Shown: positions 12,190-21,558, counted from the stretch's first letter. The stretch is DNA of 64,000 nt from Aestuariimicrobium kwangyangense DSM 21549 (GCF_000421525.1 NZ_ATXE01000002.1:434001-498000); one strand, 5' to 3'. Translations and numbers: made by a program. Notes: a model not told the origin generated them from the sequence alone.

Positions 12190-12684
12190 CTATCGCGGGT
12201 CCTCGGTGGGGTCGTGTCCCGCGTCCATGGCCTTCCACAGGTCGGCATCGGTGGCCTCGGCGCGTCGGCTGTACCGATCGGGACGACGACCCGCCTGCCC
12301 CGCGGTGACCAGGGCGACCACGCCACCGAGTGCCAACAGCAGCCCGGCCCCCGCGAACGCGAAGCGCCACGGATCCCGGTTGGCCTGGGCGGCGACGGCG
12401 GCGGGCAGGTCCTGGGCGGGGAAGGAGGCGGTCAGTCCCGACAGCAGCGCGCCGATGCCCAGCACCAGGGCGAGCGCGCCCACCACCCTGCTACCCCGTC
12501 GTCGCACCACGAGCAGCAACAGGGCCAGTGCGGCGCTGGCCCAAGCCAGGGTGGTCACCAGGCCCCCGGTGGCGTCGGCACCCGACACCGACAGCACCCC
12601 GTCATGGGCCCAGGTGCGCTGACCCGCGACGGCCGAGAGCCCCGCGGCGACGGCCCACGACACGGCGGCGTACCAGCGCCTCAC
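12190..12684 (-). CDS. Trp biosynthesis-associated membrane protein
   Basis: A 164-residue protein with four predicted membrane helices and a polar C-terminal tail. Sequence character and position just after trpE match the Trp_oprn_chp family of actinobacterial membrane proteins that travel with tryptophan genes. No catalytic motif is seen and the function is unknown. The GTG at 12684 overlaps the trpE stop (GTGA). About 48 bases separate it from the HGxxPAAW gene. Confidence 0.82.
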   Translation of the reverse strand: MRRWYAAVSWAVAAGLSAVAGQRTWAHDGVLSVSGADATGGLVTTLAWASAALALLLLVVRRRGSRVVGALALVLGIGALLSGLTASFPAQDLPAAVAAQANRDPWRFAFAGAGLLLALGGVVALVTAGQAGRRPDRYSRRAEATDADLWKAMDAGHDPTEDPR

Positions 12685-14168
12685 CGGCTCACCCCGGCAG
12701 CGCGGCGCACCGCGTTCACCACCGACCGGGCCTTGTGCTGGGTCTCGTCGTTCTCGGTGTCGGGCACGGAGTCGGCCACGATCCCGGCACCGGCCTGCAC
12801 ATAGGCCCGCCCGTCCTTCAACAGTGCGGTGCGGATGCCGATGGCGGTGTCGGCATTGCCGGCGAAGTCGAAGTAGCCCACCACGCCCCCGTACACGCCG
12901 CGCCTGGTCAGTTCGAGCCGGTCGATGATCTCCATGGCGCGCACCTTGGGTGCACCCGACAGGGTGCCGGCGGGGAAACAGGCCAGGGTGACGTCGAGTG
13001 CGTTGCGCCCCTCGGCCACCTCTCCCTCGACCCGTGCCTCCAGGTGCATGACGTGGGAGTAGCGGGCCACCTTCATGAACTCGGTGACCTCGACGGTGCC
13101 GGGGCTGCAGACCCGGCCCAGGTCATTGCGACCCAGGTCGACCAGCATGATGTGCTCGGCGCGCTCCTTGGGGTCGGCGAGCAACTCCTCCTCGTTGCGC
13201 TGGTCGTCGGCCATGGTCGCGCCACGCGGGCGGGTGCCCGCGATCGGGTTGGTGGCGGCCCGCCCGTCGACCACGGTGACCAGGGCCTCCGGTGAGGCGC
13301 CAACGATCTCGAAACCGGGCAACGTCAGCAGGTACATGTAGGGACTGGGGTTCATCAGCCGCAGCTCGCGGTACACGTCGATGCCGGGAACGTTGGTGGC
13401 CAACTCGAACCTCTGGGAAGGCACGACCTGGAAGGCCTCACCAGCCCGGATCTCCTCGACCGCGTCGCGCACCATCTGCTGGTACTCCCCCGCGCCACGC
13501 TGCCAGTGGATCGGCAGGTCGGGCTGGCTGGAGCGTTCGCGCAGGCGTCGTCCACGGGGACGCGCGAGAACGTCGGCCATGGCGTCGACCCGGCTGACCG
13601 CGTCACGCCAGGCCTCGTCGACGCCGGCATCCGAGTCGTCGAAGTTGATGGCGTTGGCGATCAGCCACAACTCACCGGTGTGGTGGTCATAGGCGGCGAG
13701 GTCGGTGGTCACCAGCATCATCAGCTCGGGGATCCCCAGGTCGTCCACCGTCGTCTCGGGCAGCTTCTCGAGATGGCGCACGCAGTCGTAGCCGAGGTAA
13801 CCCACCAGACCCGAGGTGAACGGGGGCAGGTCGGGAGCAGGTTCGGTGTGCAGCGCGTCGATGGTGGCGCCCAGCACCTCGAGCACGTCACCCTCGGTCG
13901 GCAACCCCGCGATGGGACGACCCAGCCAGACGGCCTGTCCGTCGGTCTCGGTGAGGGTGGTCGAACAGTTCACCCCGATGAACGACCACCGCGACCAGAC
14001 CCCGGCATCGGCTGATTCCAGCAGGAAGGTGTTGACGCGGTCACCGCACAGGGTCTGGTGGATGCCGATGGGCGTCAGGTCGTCGACCAGGACGCGTCGG
14101 TGCACGCTGATCACCCGGCGCTGGCTGGCCAGCCGCCGGAACTCGTGCAGCGAGGGGGTGATGGTCAC
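12681..14168 (-). CDS. trpE: Anthranilate synthase component I
   Basis: A 495-residue chorismate-using enzyme making anthranilate with ammonia or TrpG-derived nitrogen. Its C-terminal half has the chorismate-binding hallmarks [17 protein letters not shown] and [18 protein letters not shown]. The feedback motif LLES (residues 49-52) is intact, so inhibition by tryptophan is expected. The GTG at 14168 is chosen because it overlaps the hisI stop (GTGA) and gives the family N-terminus; the frame stays open further upstream but that stretch is the antisense of hisI and has no family similarity. Confidence 0.96.
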   Translation of the reverse strand: MTITPSLHEFRRLASQRRVISVHRRVLVDDLTPIGIHQTLCGDRVNTFLLESADAGVWSRWSFIGVNCSTTLTETDGQAVWLGRPIAGLPTEGDVLEVLGATIDALHTEPAPDLPPFTSGLVGYLGYDCVRHLEKLPETTVDDLGIPELMMLVTTDLAAYDHHTGELWLIANAINFDDSDAGVDEAWRDAVSRVDAMADVLARPRGRRLRERSSQPDLPIHWQRGAGEYQQMVRDAVEEIRAGEAFQVVPSQRFELATNVPGIDVYRELRLMNPSPYMYLLTLPGFEIVGASPEALVTVVDGRAATNPIAGTRPRGATMADDQRNEEELLADPKERAEHIMLVDLGRNDLGRVCSPGTVEVTEFMKVARYSHVMHLEARVEGEVAEGRNALDVTLACFPAGTLSGAPKVRAMEIIDRLELTRRGVYGGVVGYFDFAGNADTAIGIRTALLKDGRAYVQAGAGIVADSVPDTENDETQHKARSVVNAVRRAAGVSR

Positions 14169-14599
14169 GGGCGCTCCATGGCTTGCTGATCGGACAGGTG
14201 GTGCACGTGGGTGGCGGGCGAGGGGTCGGCCAGCAGGGGGTCGGCCAGCAGCAGATCGGAGTCGAAGCAGGTGCGGTCGCCGGTGTGGCAGGCTGCGCCG
14301 GTCTGGTCGACCTTCAGCAGCACCGTGTCGCCGTCGCAGTCGAGTCGCACCTCGCGCACGACTTGGGTGTGACCACTGGTCAGTCCCTTGACCCACAGCT
14401 CGTCGCGCGAGCGCGACCAGTACGTCGCCCGGCGGGTGGCGAGCGTCGCCGCCAGGGCCTCGTCGTTCATCCAGGCCTGCATCAGCACCTCGCCGGAGGT
14501 CGCGTCCTGGGTGACCACGGCCACCAGTCCTGCCTCGTTGCGCTTGAGGCGGCCAGCGAGGGCGGGGTCCAGTCCGGACCGGGGGTCGGCAGAAGGCAT
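14165..14599 (-). CDS. hisI: Phosphoribosyl-AMP cyclohydrolase
   Basis: A 144-residue metal enzyme for the third step of histidine synthesis. Conserved elements are [24 protein letters not shown], the metal-binding [10 protein letters not shown] and the CHTGDRTCF pair of cysteines. It heads the trp run, a common actinobacterial placement. The start at 14599 is preferred over an ATG at 14608 because a CATAAT -10 box overlaps the latter and predicts a leaderless mRNA beginning at 14599-14600. Near the C-terminus LLADP is repeated, encoded by a perfect 15-base tandem duplication. Confidence 0.95.
   Translation of the reverse strand: MPSADPRSGLDPALAGRLKRNEAGLVAVVTQDATSGEVLMQAWMNDEALAATLATRRATYWSRSRDELWVKGLTSGHTQVVREVRLDCDGDTVLLKVDQTGAACHTGDRTCFDSDLLLADPLLADPSPATHVHHLSDQQAMERP
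14222..14251. repeat. Perfect 15-base tandem duplication inside hisI
   Basis: The 15-base unit GGGGTCGGCCAGCAG occurs twice in a row. It is in frame and doubles a five-residue LLADP block just after the last catalytic cysteine of HisI, so the reading frame survives. It may be a recent slippage event. Confidence 0.9.
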
Positions 14600-14606
14600 G
14601 GCGCCC

Positions 14607-14612
14607 ATTATG
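14607..14612 (-). promoter_or_regulatory. -10 box CATAAT of the hisI-trp operon (leaderless)
   Basis: CATAAT on the minus strand ends 7 bases before the ATG at 14599, which places the transcription start at or one base before that codon. A poor -35 match (TTAGGC) lies 19 bases upstream. There is no room for a tryptophan leader peptide or attenuator between this promoter and hisI. Confidence 0.5.
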
Positions 14613-14634
14613 GCCCGGCTTGCTCGCCCGGGCC

Positions 14635-14640
14635 TAAGGT
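14635..14640 (+). promoter_or_regulatory. -10 box TAAGGT of the TIGR03085 gene (leaderless)
   Basis: TAAGGT fits the TAnnnT consensus and is followed by 7 bases and the GTG at 14648, so the mRNA would begin at the start codon. It is back to back with the hisI promoter, 22 bases apart. No -35 hexamer is evident. Confidence 0.5.
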
Positions 14641-14647
14641 GGGGCAG

Positions 14648-15298
14648 GTGACCATCGCCTCCGACGAACGTTCCCTGATCTGTGACCTGTTCGACCAGTT
14701 GGGCCCCGACCAGCCGACGCTGTGCGAGGGCTGGACGACCGGCGACCTGGCCGCGCACCTGATCGTCCGCGAGAACGACCCCATCGCAGCGGGCGGGATC
14801 GTGCTCAAACCGCTGGCCGCGCACACCGAACGTCGGATGACCGAGGTGCTGGCGGCCGAACCGTGGACGCAGGTGGTGGAGAGGCTGCGGCGTGGGCCCG
14901 GGCAATGGAGCCCGTTCCGGGTGCCCGGGGTCGATGAGGGCGCCAACGCCATGGAGTTCTTCATCCACTGCGAGGACGTCCGTCGGGCCCAGACACCGCC
15001 ACTGCCGCCGCGTGAACTGCCCGAGGAGGTCGAGGAGTTCTGCTGGAAGCGGCTGAAGTTGCTGGCCCGCGCCATCTTCCGCAAGGTGGACGCCGGGCTG
15101 GTGCTCGAACGGGTCGGCGCCGACGGCACCCCCGGCGAGTCGCTGCGGGTCCGCCCCGGCAGCCACACCGTCACCCTGCAGGGACGCGCCAGCGAACTGC
15201 TGCTGGCCGGCTACGGCCGCGGCGCCCACGCCGACGTCACGGTGATCGCCGACGAGGAGGGCCAGTCAGCCCTCGAGGCCGCCGCCATCAGCCTGTGA
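14648..15298 (+). CDS. TIGR03085-type metal-binding protein (maleylpyruvate isomerase/DinB-like)
   Basis: A 216-residue protein resembling the actinobacterial TIGR03085 family, related to the mycothiol-dependent maleylpyruvate isomerase N-terminal and DinB four-helix folds. The N-terminal helix has the family pattern [14 protein letters not shown], with the usual metal-binding histidine, and a second histidine lies in [12 protein letters not shown] role as a mycothiol- or metal-dependent enzyme is inferred from the family; no substrate is known. It is transcribed divergently from hisI and ends 3 bases from the convergent NERD-helicase gene. Confidence 0.8.
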   Translation: MTIASDERSLICDLFDQLGPDQPTLCEGWTTGDLAAHLIVRENDPIAAGGIVLKPLAAHTERRMTEVLAAEPWTQVVERLRRGPGQWSPFRVPGVDEGANAMEFFIHCEDVRRAQTPPLPPRELPEEVEEFCWKRLKLLARAIFRKVDAGLVLERVGADGTPGESLRVRPGSHTVTLQGRASELLLAGYGRGAHADVTVIADEEGQSALEAAAISL

Positions 15299-15301
15299 CC
15301 C

Positions 15302-16972
15302 TCACCGGTGGGGGGTGGTGACCCCCAACTTGTGGGCCAGGTCGCGTCCTCCCACGCGGACGATGTGATCGGGATCAGCCACGACGACCAGCAGATCGGT
15401 CGCACGTGACATGCCCACGTAGAGGCGCTCCCGCGCCCGTTCGGGATCCATTCGCCCGTCGTTGACGGCCAGCACCACCACGGTGCGTTCCATGCCCTTG
15501 AACCCCAGGGCGGTTCCGTAGAAGACCTCGTCGCCGGCGAAGAAGCTCGCCCAGTACCCCTGGTTGCCGTACCGGTCGAACAGCTCCCGCTGCACCTCGT
15601 GCCGCTTGCCAGTGGTGATCAGGGCGACATCGCCCGGGGCCCAGCCCTCGCCCAGCAGCTCGTCGACCAGGTCGTCGGCCACACCGACCACCTGGTCAGG
15701 GTCGGCCGCGACGAAGCGGACCGCCGGCCCGTCCAACCCGCGTGGGCGGATGTGGGGGGCGAAGGGGCGCAGCGACTCGGCGATCTGACGACTGTTGCGA
15801 AGGTTGTGGTCGAGCACCAGCGGAACCATGGGCACCCCGGGCGTCCCACGACGCCCGAACACCCCTTGGTCAGGATCGGCGTAGGTGTAGATGCCACCGC
15901 TGTCGGGGTCCCGCAGGCAGCCCAACAGCGGGGTCCACCAGGCATCCGCGAAGTCCTGTGCCTCGTCGACCACGAGGGCGTCGAACTTCTGCACCTCGTC
16001 GAGCTGCTTGGCGGCCTCCGCCATCTGCGCGGGGAGTTCCTGTTCCCACCACTGTGAGTCGTCGCGGTCATGGGGTGGGATGCCCCAGTCCTCGGCGAGT
16101 TCGTCGTAGCGTCCGACGAACGCGGGCCGGGAGCGTCGGGGCCAGCTGGCGACCTCACGCTTGAGGTGTTCGGCCAAGCCGTGGGTGTAGCAGATCACCG
16201 CCACCTTCTGGGCGGGGTGTCCCTGCCGTCCGCCGGCCAGTTGGCGGGCCTGCTCGAGGGCCAACGTGGTCTTGCCGGACCCGGCGCTCCCCCGTACCTC
16301 GACCCGGTTCAGCAGCCGCGTGACGCCCAGCAGGGAGTACTGCTCGGTGGTGAGCCGCGCCACCTGGCCGGCCCGCAGGTCGGCCTCGGGTCGCGGACCG
16401 TCCTGCCAGACCTCGCCGCCCAGGAGGATCTCGACGGCCACCTCGATGTCGTCGTGGTCGGGCACCCGGTCGCCGGGGCGGAGCTCGGCGACCAGGCGCC
16501 GGAGTCGTCCGCCGATCTGGGGCAGGTCGGCCTTGTCGTGCAGCGCTGAGCGGGACAGGTCAGCGGAGTGCCAGGTGTCGGGGAACTCCGAGAAGGGAAC
16601 GGCGACACTGTGCACGAATGCGATCCGTCCCCTGCGCCCCCAGCGGGAGTCTCGCTCCAACCGCTCGATGACGGCGTACTTGCCGCGCCTGGCCTGGTCG
16701 ACGGGGTCCACCCTCGCGAACCTGCTGCCCCTCGACCTGGTCCACCACTGCCCGTCCTTGTCGTGGCTGACCAGCCCTCCCTTGGCCTCGACCACGGCGA
16801 AACCCGTGCCGGGCATCATCACCAGGAAGTCGACCTCACGGTCACGGTCGGCCTCCATCAGGTTGAGGTGGACGAGCACCACGTCCTCGTCGGTCAGGGT
16901 CTGGTGGAGCGCCTTCATGACGGGGTGTTCGGAGTCCGACCATTCCTCGGTCGGGGGCAGGATGCGAGCCAT
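15302..16972 (-). CDS. NERD nuclease domain fused to an SF1 (UvrD-like) helicase
   Basis: A 556-residue protein. Residues 15-130 form a NERD domain with the PD-(D/E)XK-type core VDFLVMMPGTGFAVVEAKGG (Asp48, Glu62, Lys64). Residues 205-550 are a superfamily 1 helicase with Walker A GSAGSGKTT (228-236), Walker B VVDEAQDF (335-341), a DHNLRNS motif and the late motifs GFKGMER and RERLYVGMSRA. Together this predicts an ATP-driven enzyme that unwinds and cuts nucleic acid. Such fusions occur in defence islands and also as scattered repair-type genes, and the neighbours here are housekeeping. The ATG at 16972 precedes the conserved domain directly. It lies 34 bases after the symporter-kinase gene on the same strand. 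Confidence 0.88.
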   Translation of the reverse strand: MARILPPTEEWSDSEHPVMKALHQTLTDEDVVLVHLNLMEADRDREVDFLVMMPGTGFAVVEAKGGLVSHDKDGQWWTRSRGSRFARVDPVDQARRGKYAVIERLERDSRWGRRGRIAFVHSVAVPFSEFPDTWHSADLSRSALHDKADLPQIGGRLRRLVAELRPGDRVPDHDDIEVAVEILLGGEVWQDGPRPEADLRAGQVARLTTEQYSLLGVTRLLNRVEVRGSAGSGKTTLALEQARQLAGGRQGHPAQKVAVICYTHGLAEHLKREVASWPRRSRPAFVGRYDELAEDWGIPPHDRDDSQWWEQELPAQMAEAAKQLDEVQKFDALVVDEAQDFADAWWTPLLGCLRDPDSGGIYTYADPDQGVFGRRGTPGVPMVPLVLDHNLRNSRQIAESLRPFAPHIRPRGLDGPAVRFVAADPDQVVGVADDLVDELLGEGWAPGDVALITTGKRHEVQRELFDRYGNQGYWASFFAGDEVFYGTALGFKGMERTVVVLAVNDGRMDPERARERLYVGMSRATDLLVVVADPDHIVRVGGRDLAHKLGVTTPHR

Positions 16973-17006
16973 GGGCCCATCATGGCAAGCCGCACCGACA
17001 TCTGCC

Positions 17007-19097
17007 TCAGAGCACGGCCGTGGGGTACTTCGTCCGGTAGACGTCGACGATGGCATCGACGGCCTGGTCGAAGGTGAAGGTGGCCGTGTTCAGCACGAGG
17101 TCGTAGAAGGTGTCGTCGTTGGGGTCGACCTGGTGCAGCCTGATCGACATCTCGGCGCGGAGCCTGTCGTCGTTGCGCAGCCTGGCCAGCGCCTGGTCCT
17201 CGGGCAGTCCCGTCAGGTAGGCCACGCGCTGGGTACGCATGCTGACCGGCGAGGTGAGCCGCACGTGCAGCGCCCCCACGGCACGAGCCAGCACGGCCTG
17301 ACCGTTGTGTCCGAGCACCACGGCACCGTTCTGCACCCCGGCGAGCAGTTCGTCGGTGTTGCGCACCACCATGGTGTGGTCGAGGCTCTGGTGCGCGGCC
17401 CGCGAGATCTCCGAGTCGGACGACCCCGCGTCCTGGAAGGTCTGCAGGAACCGGTCCCAGATGCCTGGGTTGTCGCTGCGCCCCGTGGGATCGGCGATCT
17501 GCTCGTGGCTGAAGGCCTGCCCGATGAAGCGCACCCCCAGCCGTTCGGCCACCGCCGGTGCGATCACCGAGGCGCCCGAGCCGTACTGGGCGAAGATCGT
17601 GACGATCGGCGGCACCTGCGCACCAAGCGTCGCGGGGGGAACGGTGACCATGGTGTCGCGACCGTCGCCGACACCGGTGATCGTGACCTCGTCCACGCCC
17701 TGTTCGGCGGCTGCCGCGCGAGTGCGACGGTCACTGAGTTCACGCACCAGGGAGCGGTGCTGGTCGGCGGTGAGCGGGTAGAAGATGATCACCAACGCGG
17801 CCAGCACGGCCAGCCCGGCCGGCACCAGCCCGGCCGACAGCTTGATACCGGTCAACGCGTGGGCGCTCTGTGAAGGCGCCTGGGCCACGTAACCGAACGC
17901 ACCCACCACGGCCCCACCGACCGCCCCACCGACACCCTGGCCGACCTTGCGGACGAACGACAGGATCGAGTACGAGCCTCCCTCGGACCGGATGCCGGTG
18001 CGCCACTCGCCGTAGTCGACGGTGTCGGCCTGCATGGCGAACATCAGCGCGTTGGTGCCGCCCATCCCGATGCCGAGCAGCAGCCAGGCGATCATCGCGA
18101 TGAACAGGCTGCCCTCGCCGCCGGGGACGAGGAAGACCAGCAGGTGGGCGATCACGGCGACGGCCGCGAAACCGATGTAGCCCCGGCGCTTGCCCCACCG
18201 CATCGTCAGGGTGGGCACGAGGGAGGCGGCGGCGATGGTCCCGACGGTCTGCGCCAGCATCAGCCAGGTGAACCACGAGGCGTTGCCGAGCACGTAGCGG
18301 GTGTAGTACATGGCCACGGCATTCATCGTGAAGTTCGCGGCCAGCAGGAACAGGGCCCCCAGGCAGAGCACCAGCAGGGGCCGGTTGCGGCGCACCATCA
18401 CCAGCGTGTTGCGCAGGTTGATCCGTGCCGTGCCGCGTGGCACGACCTCACGGGTGTTGCGGAAGCACACCAGGTGCAGTCCGAGCGCGATGGCGCCCAG
18501 CACGATGGTGGTGAGGGTGAAGGTGAGCCGTACCCCGTCAGCGGCGGTGTCCTTGAACTGTGGGGCGACAACGGCCGCCAATCCCACCCCGGTCAGCGCG
18601 GAGGCGATCGCCCGGGCACCGGAGAGTCGGGAGCGGTCGACCGAGTCCTGGGTCATGGCAGCCGACAGGGAACCGTAGGGAATGTTGACGAAGGAGTAGA
18701 AGAGCTGGAAGAGCGCGTCGAACAGGAAGATCCACGCGACCGAGGCGGCCGGACTGAGTCCCGCCGGCACCGAGAAGAGCAACACGAAGACCACGGCCAG
18801 CGGTGTCGAGCACCACAACAGCCACGGACGAAGCCGTCCCCACCTGGTGCGCGCACGGTCGACGGTGGAACCGGCGATCAGGTCGGCGACGCCGGCCCAG
18901 ATCTTGGTGATCGCGTAGATGGTGCCCGCCACCCCGGCCGAGATGCCCACGATGTCGGTCATGTAGATCATCAGGAACATGGACGTGAGCTGGAAGCTCA
19001 GGTTGTTCGCCACGTCGCCGAGGGCGTAGGAGAAGATCCGCGACCGCGGCAGTTGGGAGGTGGTGGACGGCGTCAGTTCCAGGGTCGGGGCGGACAT
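17007..19097 (-). CDS. GPH-family sugar:cation symporter fused to a cytidylate-kinase-like domain
   Basis: A 696-residue fusion. Residues 15-445 are a 12-helix transporter of the glycoside-pentoside-hexuronide (MelB) group, with FSYALGDVANNLSFQ at the N-terminus, the helix 2-3 loop DRARTRWGRLRPWLLW and the YGEWRTGIRSEG motif. Residues 494-696 resemble Cytidylate_kin2 proteins: IVTIFAQYGSGASVIAPAVA corresponds to the family P-loop, followed by an AERLGVRFIG strand. The P-loop lacks the usual GSGG(R/K) ending, so phosphotransfer is doubtful and nucleotide sensing is more likely. The two parts share one uninterrupted frame. Related LacS transporters carry a regulatory IIA domain in the same place, so a regulatory role is inferred. 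Upstream lies an SMP-30 lactonase gene on the same strand. Confidence 0.85.
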   Translation of the reverse strand: MSAPTLELTPSTTSQLPRSRIFSYALGDVANNLSFQLTSMFLMIYMTDIVGISAGVAGTIYAITKIWAGVADLIAGSTVDRARTRWGRLRPWLLWCSTPLAVVFVLLFSVPAGLSPAASVAWIFLFDALFQLFYSFVNIPYGSLSAAMTQDSVDRSRLSGARAIASALTGVGLAAVVAPQFKDTAADGVRLTFTLTTIVLGAIALGLHLVCFRNTREVVPRGTARINLRNTLVMVRRNRPLLVLCLGALFLLAANFTMNAVAMYYTRYVLGNASWFTWLMLAQTVGTIAAASLVPTLTMRWGKRRGYIGFAAVAVIAHLLVFLVPGGEGSLFIAMIAWLLLGIGMGGTNALMFAMQADTVDYGEWRTGIRSEGGSYSILSFVRKVGQGVGGAVGGAVVGAFGYVAQAPSQSAHALTGIKLSAGLVPAGLAVLAALVIIFYPLTADQHRSLVRELSDRRTRAAAAEQGVDEVTITGVGDGRDTMVTVPPATLGAQVPPIVTIFAQYGSGASVIAPAVAERLGVRFIGQAFSHEQIADPTGRSDNPGIWDRFLQTFQDAGSSDSEISRAAHQSLDHTMVVRNTDELLAGVQNGAVVLGHNGQAVLARAVGALHVRLTSPVSMRTQRVAYLTGLPEDQALARLRNDDRLRAEMSIRLHQVDPNDDTFYDLVLNTATFTFDQAVDAIVDVYRTKYPTAVL

Positions 19098-19206
19098 GGT
19101 GCAGCACTCTTTTCGTGGGAGCGGGGCCCACCGGGGGCCATGCATCCACGCTACGTCCGGCCTTGCCCGCCCGCGCAGCGAACGGAGGCGCTTGCCTGAT
19201 GTTGCC

Positions 19207-20052
19207 TCAGCCAGGCAGGTCGTGGATCCGGAACCGGTAGAGGCTGGTCGAGGCCGTGACATAGACCCAGTCGTCGTCACCGAAGCAGAGGTTCGAGACC
19301 ACCTCGGGCACCCCCACGAACCCGACGTGGGTGCCGAGGGTGTCGTACACGTGCACCCCATCGGCCGCGGACGACCACACCCGCCCCGAGGCATCCACCC
19401 GGATCCCGTCGGGCACGCCCGCCGGCACGGTGGCGAACCAGCGTCCGTTCTTGGCCCTACAGCCATCGACGACGTCGTAGACCCTGATCTGGGCGGCCAC
19501 GTCGGAATCGGCGACGTAGAGCAGGGTCTCGTCCGGTGAGAACGCCAGCCCGTTGGGAGCGACGATGTCGGTGACGACGGGGCTCAGTCGACCGGTGGGG
19601 TCGAGCCGGAAGACCCAGCGGTCGCCGTACTCGCGCTCACCGGGGTGCCCCTCATCGGGCAGATCGATGCCGTAGCTGGGGTCGCTGAACCAGATCGCTC
19701 CGTCGCGGCTCACCACCAGGTCATTGGGCGAGTTCAACCGGTGGTCGTGCCAACGGTCGACGAGCACCTCGGTGGACGACCCGTTCTCGGTGAACTGTCG
19801 GCGCTGCACCGCGCGGCGGCCGTGGCTGCACTCCAGCAACGAGCCGTCGGCGGCCAACGTGCGTCCGTTGGTGAACTCGCACCGGTCCTCCAACACGGTC
19901 AGCTCACCGGTCTCGGCATGCCATTCGAGCACCCGATTGCCCGGGATGTCGGACATCACGACACTGCGCCGAGCCGGCACCCAGCAGGGTCCCTCGAGCC
20001 AGCGTGCGGCCGTGGCCAGCCGCTCGACCCCGTTCACCAACGCATCCGTCAT
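19207..20052 (-). CDS. SMP-30/gluconolactonase-family protein
   Basis: A 281-residue six-bladed beta-propeller of the SMP-30/LRE family, whose members hydrolyse sugar lactones with a divalent metal. Metal-site landmarks include the early WLEGPCWVP glutamate, [23 protein letters not shown] and [12 protein letters not shown]. It is cytoplasmic, since no signal peptide is seen. Its ATG overlaps the gatB stop by 4 bases, which makes it a passenger of the gatCAB transcript. The symporter-kinase fusion lies 109 bases downstream. A sugar-lactone function is inferred from family and neighbour; the true substrate is unknown. Confidence 0.9.
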   Translation of the reverse strand: MTDALVNGVERLATAARWLEGPCWVPARRSVVMSDIPGNRVLEWHAETGELTVLEDRCEFTNGRTLAADGSLLECSHGRRAVQRRQFTENGSSTEVLVDRWHDHRLNSPNDLVVSRDGAIWFSDPSYGIDLPDEGHPGEREYGDRWVFRLDPTGRLSPVVTDIVAPNGLAFSPDETLLYVADSDVAAQIRVYDVVDGCRAKNGRWFATVPAGVPDGIRVDASGRVWSSAADGVHVYDTLGTHVGFVGVPEVVSNLCFGDDDWVYVTASTSLYRFRIHDLPG

Positions 20053-21557
20053 GACTGTGCGAGCTTGGCCAGCACGAGTTCACGCACCCGGGCCGCATCG
20101 GCCTGGCCACGCATGGCCTTCATCACCGAGCCGATCAGGGCTCCAGCCGCCTGCACCTTGCCCTCACGGATCTTCGCGGCGACGTCGGGGTTGGCCGCGA
20201 TGGCGGCATCGACGGCGGCGGAGAGTTCGCCCTCGTCCGAGACGACGGCCAGGCCCCGTGACTCGACGACCTCGGCCGGTTCGCCCTCACCGGCCAGCAC
20301 GCCTTCGATCACCTGCCGGGCCAGCTTGTCGTTGACGGTTCCCGCCTCGACCAGACCCTGGACGGCCGCCACCTGGGCCGGGCTGATGCCAAGGTCGGCC
20401 AGGTCGACGCCGGCCTCGTTGGCGCGGCGCAGCAGCTCACCGGTCCACCACTTGCGGGCGGCCTGCGGACTGGCGCCGGCGGTGACCGTGGCGTCGATCA
20501 GGTCGAGCGCGCCGGCGCTGATCACCGCCTGCAGTTCGAGCTCACCCAGCTGCCACTGCTCGGCGAGGCGTCGCATGCGCTGGGCGGGGGGTTCGGGCAG
20601 GGTGGCCCGCAGTTCCTCCACCCAGGCGGTCGCGGGGGCCACGGGAACCAGGTCGGGCTCGGGGAAGTAGCGGTAGTCCTCGGCGGTCTCCTTGGAGCGT
20701 CCCGGTGAGGTGTTGCCCTGGGACTCGTTCCAGTGACGGGTCTCCTGCTTCACCCGTCCTCCCCCAGCCAGCACCATGGCCTGACGCCGCATCTCGAAGG
20801 CGAGGGCGTTCTCGACCGAACGCAGGGAGTTCACGTTCTTGGTCTCGGTGCGGGTGCCGAACTCGGTCGCGTCCTTGGCCATCAGCGAGACGTTGGCATC
20901 GCAGCGCAGCGAACCCTGCTCCATGCGGACGTCGGAGACGCCGAGCGCGCGCAGCAGTTCGCGCAGGTGCGCCACGTACGCCCGGGCCACCTGGGGTGCC
21001 TTCGCCCCGGCGCCGACGATCGGCTTGGTGACGATCTCGATCAGCGGCACACCGCACCGGTTGTAGTCCAGCAGCGAGTACTCCGCCCCCTGGATGCGAC
21101 CGGTCGAACCGCCGACGTGCAGCGACTTGCCGGTGTCCTCCTCCATGTGGGCGCGCTCGATGTCGATGCGGAAGGTCTCACCCTCGACGTCGACGTCGAG
21201 GTGGCCGTTGAAGGCGATCGGCTCGTCGTACTGGCTGATCTGGTAGTCCTTGGGCATGTCGGGGTAGAAGTAGTTCTTCCGGGCGAACCGGCACCACTGC
21301 GCGATCTCGCAGTTGAGCGCCAGACCGATCCGGATGGCCGATTCGACGGCCTTGCCGTTGACCACCGGCATTGACCCGGGCAGGCCAAGACAGACGGGGC
21401 AGACCTGGGTGTTGGGCTCGGCGCCGAACGTGGTGGGGCAGCCACAGAACATCTTGGTGGCCGTGTTGAGTTCGACGTGCACCTCGAGCCCCATCACCGG
21501 GTCGAAGCGGTCGAGCACCTCGTCGTAGTCCATCAGCTCGTCGGCGGATGCGCTCAT
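20049..21557 (-). CDS. gatB: Asp-tRNA(Asn)/Glu-tRNA(Gln) amidotransferase subunit B
   Basis: A 502-residue tRNA-binding and kinase subunit of GatCAB, which converts Glu-tRNA(Gln) or Asp-tRNA(Asn) to the amidated forms. The N-terminal [34 protein letters not shown] and [18 protein letters not shown] blocks are intact, as is the C-terminal YqeY-like helical domain. An ideal AGGAGG sits 6 bases before the ATG at 21557, overlapping the end of gatA, and settles the start. Confidence 0.97.
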   Translation of the reverse strand: MSASADELMDYDEVLDRFDPVMGLEVHVELNTATKMFCGCPTTFGAEPNTQVCPVCLGLPGSMPVVNGKAVESAIRIGLALNCEIAQWCRFARKNYFYPDMPKDYQISQYDEPIAFNGHLDVDVEGETFRIDIERAHMEEDTGKSLHVGGSTGRIQGAEYSLLDYNRCGVPLIEIVTKPIVGAGAKAPQVARAYVAHLRELLRALGVSDVRMEQGSLRCDANVSLMAKDATEFGTRTETKNVNSLRSVENALAFEMRRQAMVLAGGGRVKQETRHWNESQGNTSPGRSKETAEDYRYFPEPDLVPVAPATAWVEELRATLPEPPAQRMRRLAEQWQLGELELQAVISAGALDLIDATVTAGASPQAARKWWTGELLRRANEAGVDLADLGISPAQVAAVQGLVEAGTVNDKLARQVIEGVLAGEGEPAEVVESRGLAVVSDEGELSAAVDAAIAANPDVAAKIREGKVQAAGALIGSVMKAMRGQADAARVRELVLAKLAQS

Positions 21558-21558
21558 C

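Noticed and set aside
14609-14647. A trp leader peptide or attenuator upstream of hisI-trpE
   Set aside because: Only 48 bases lie between the divergent start codons, no run of Trp codons exists, and the predicted transcript is leaderless.
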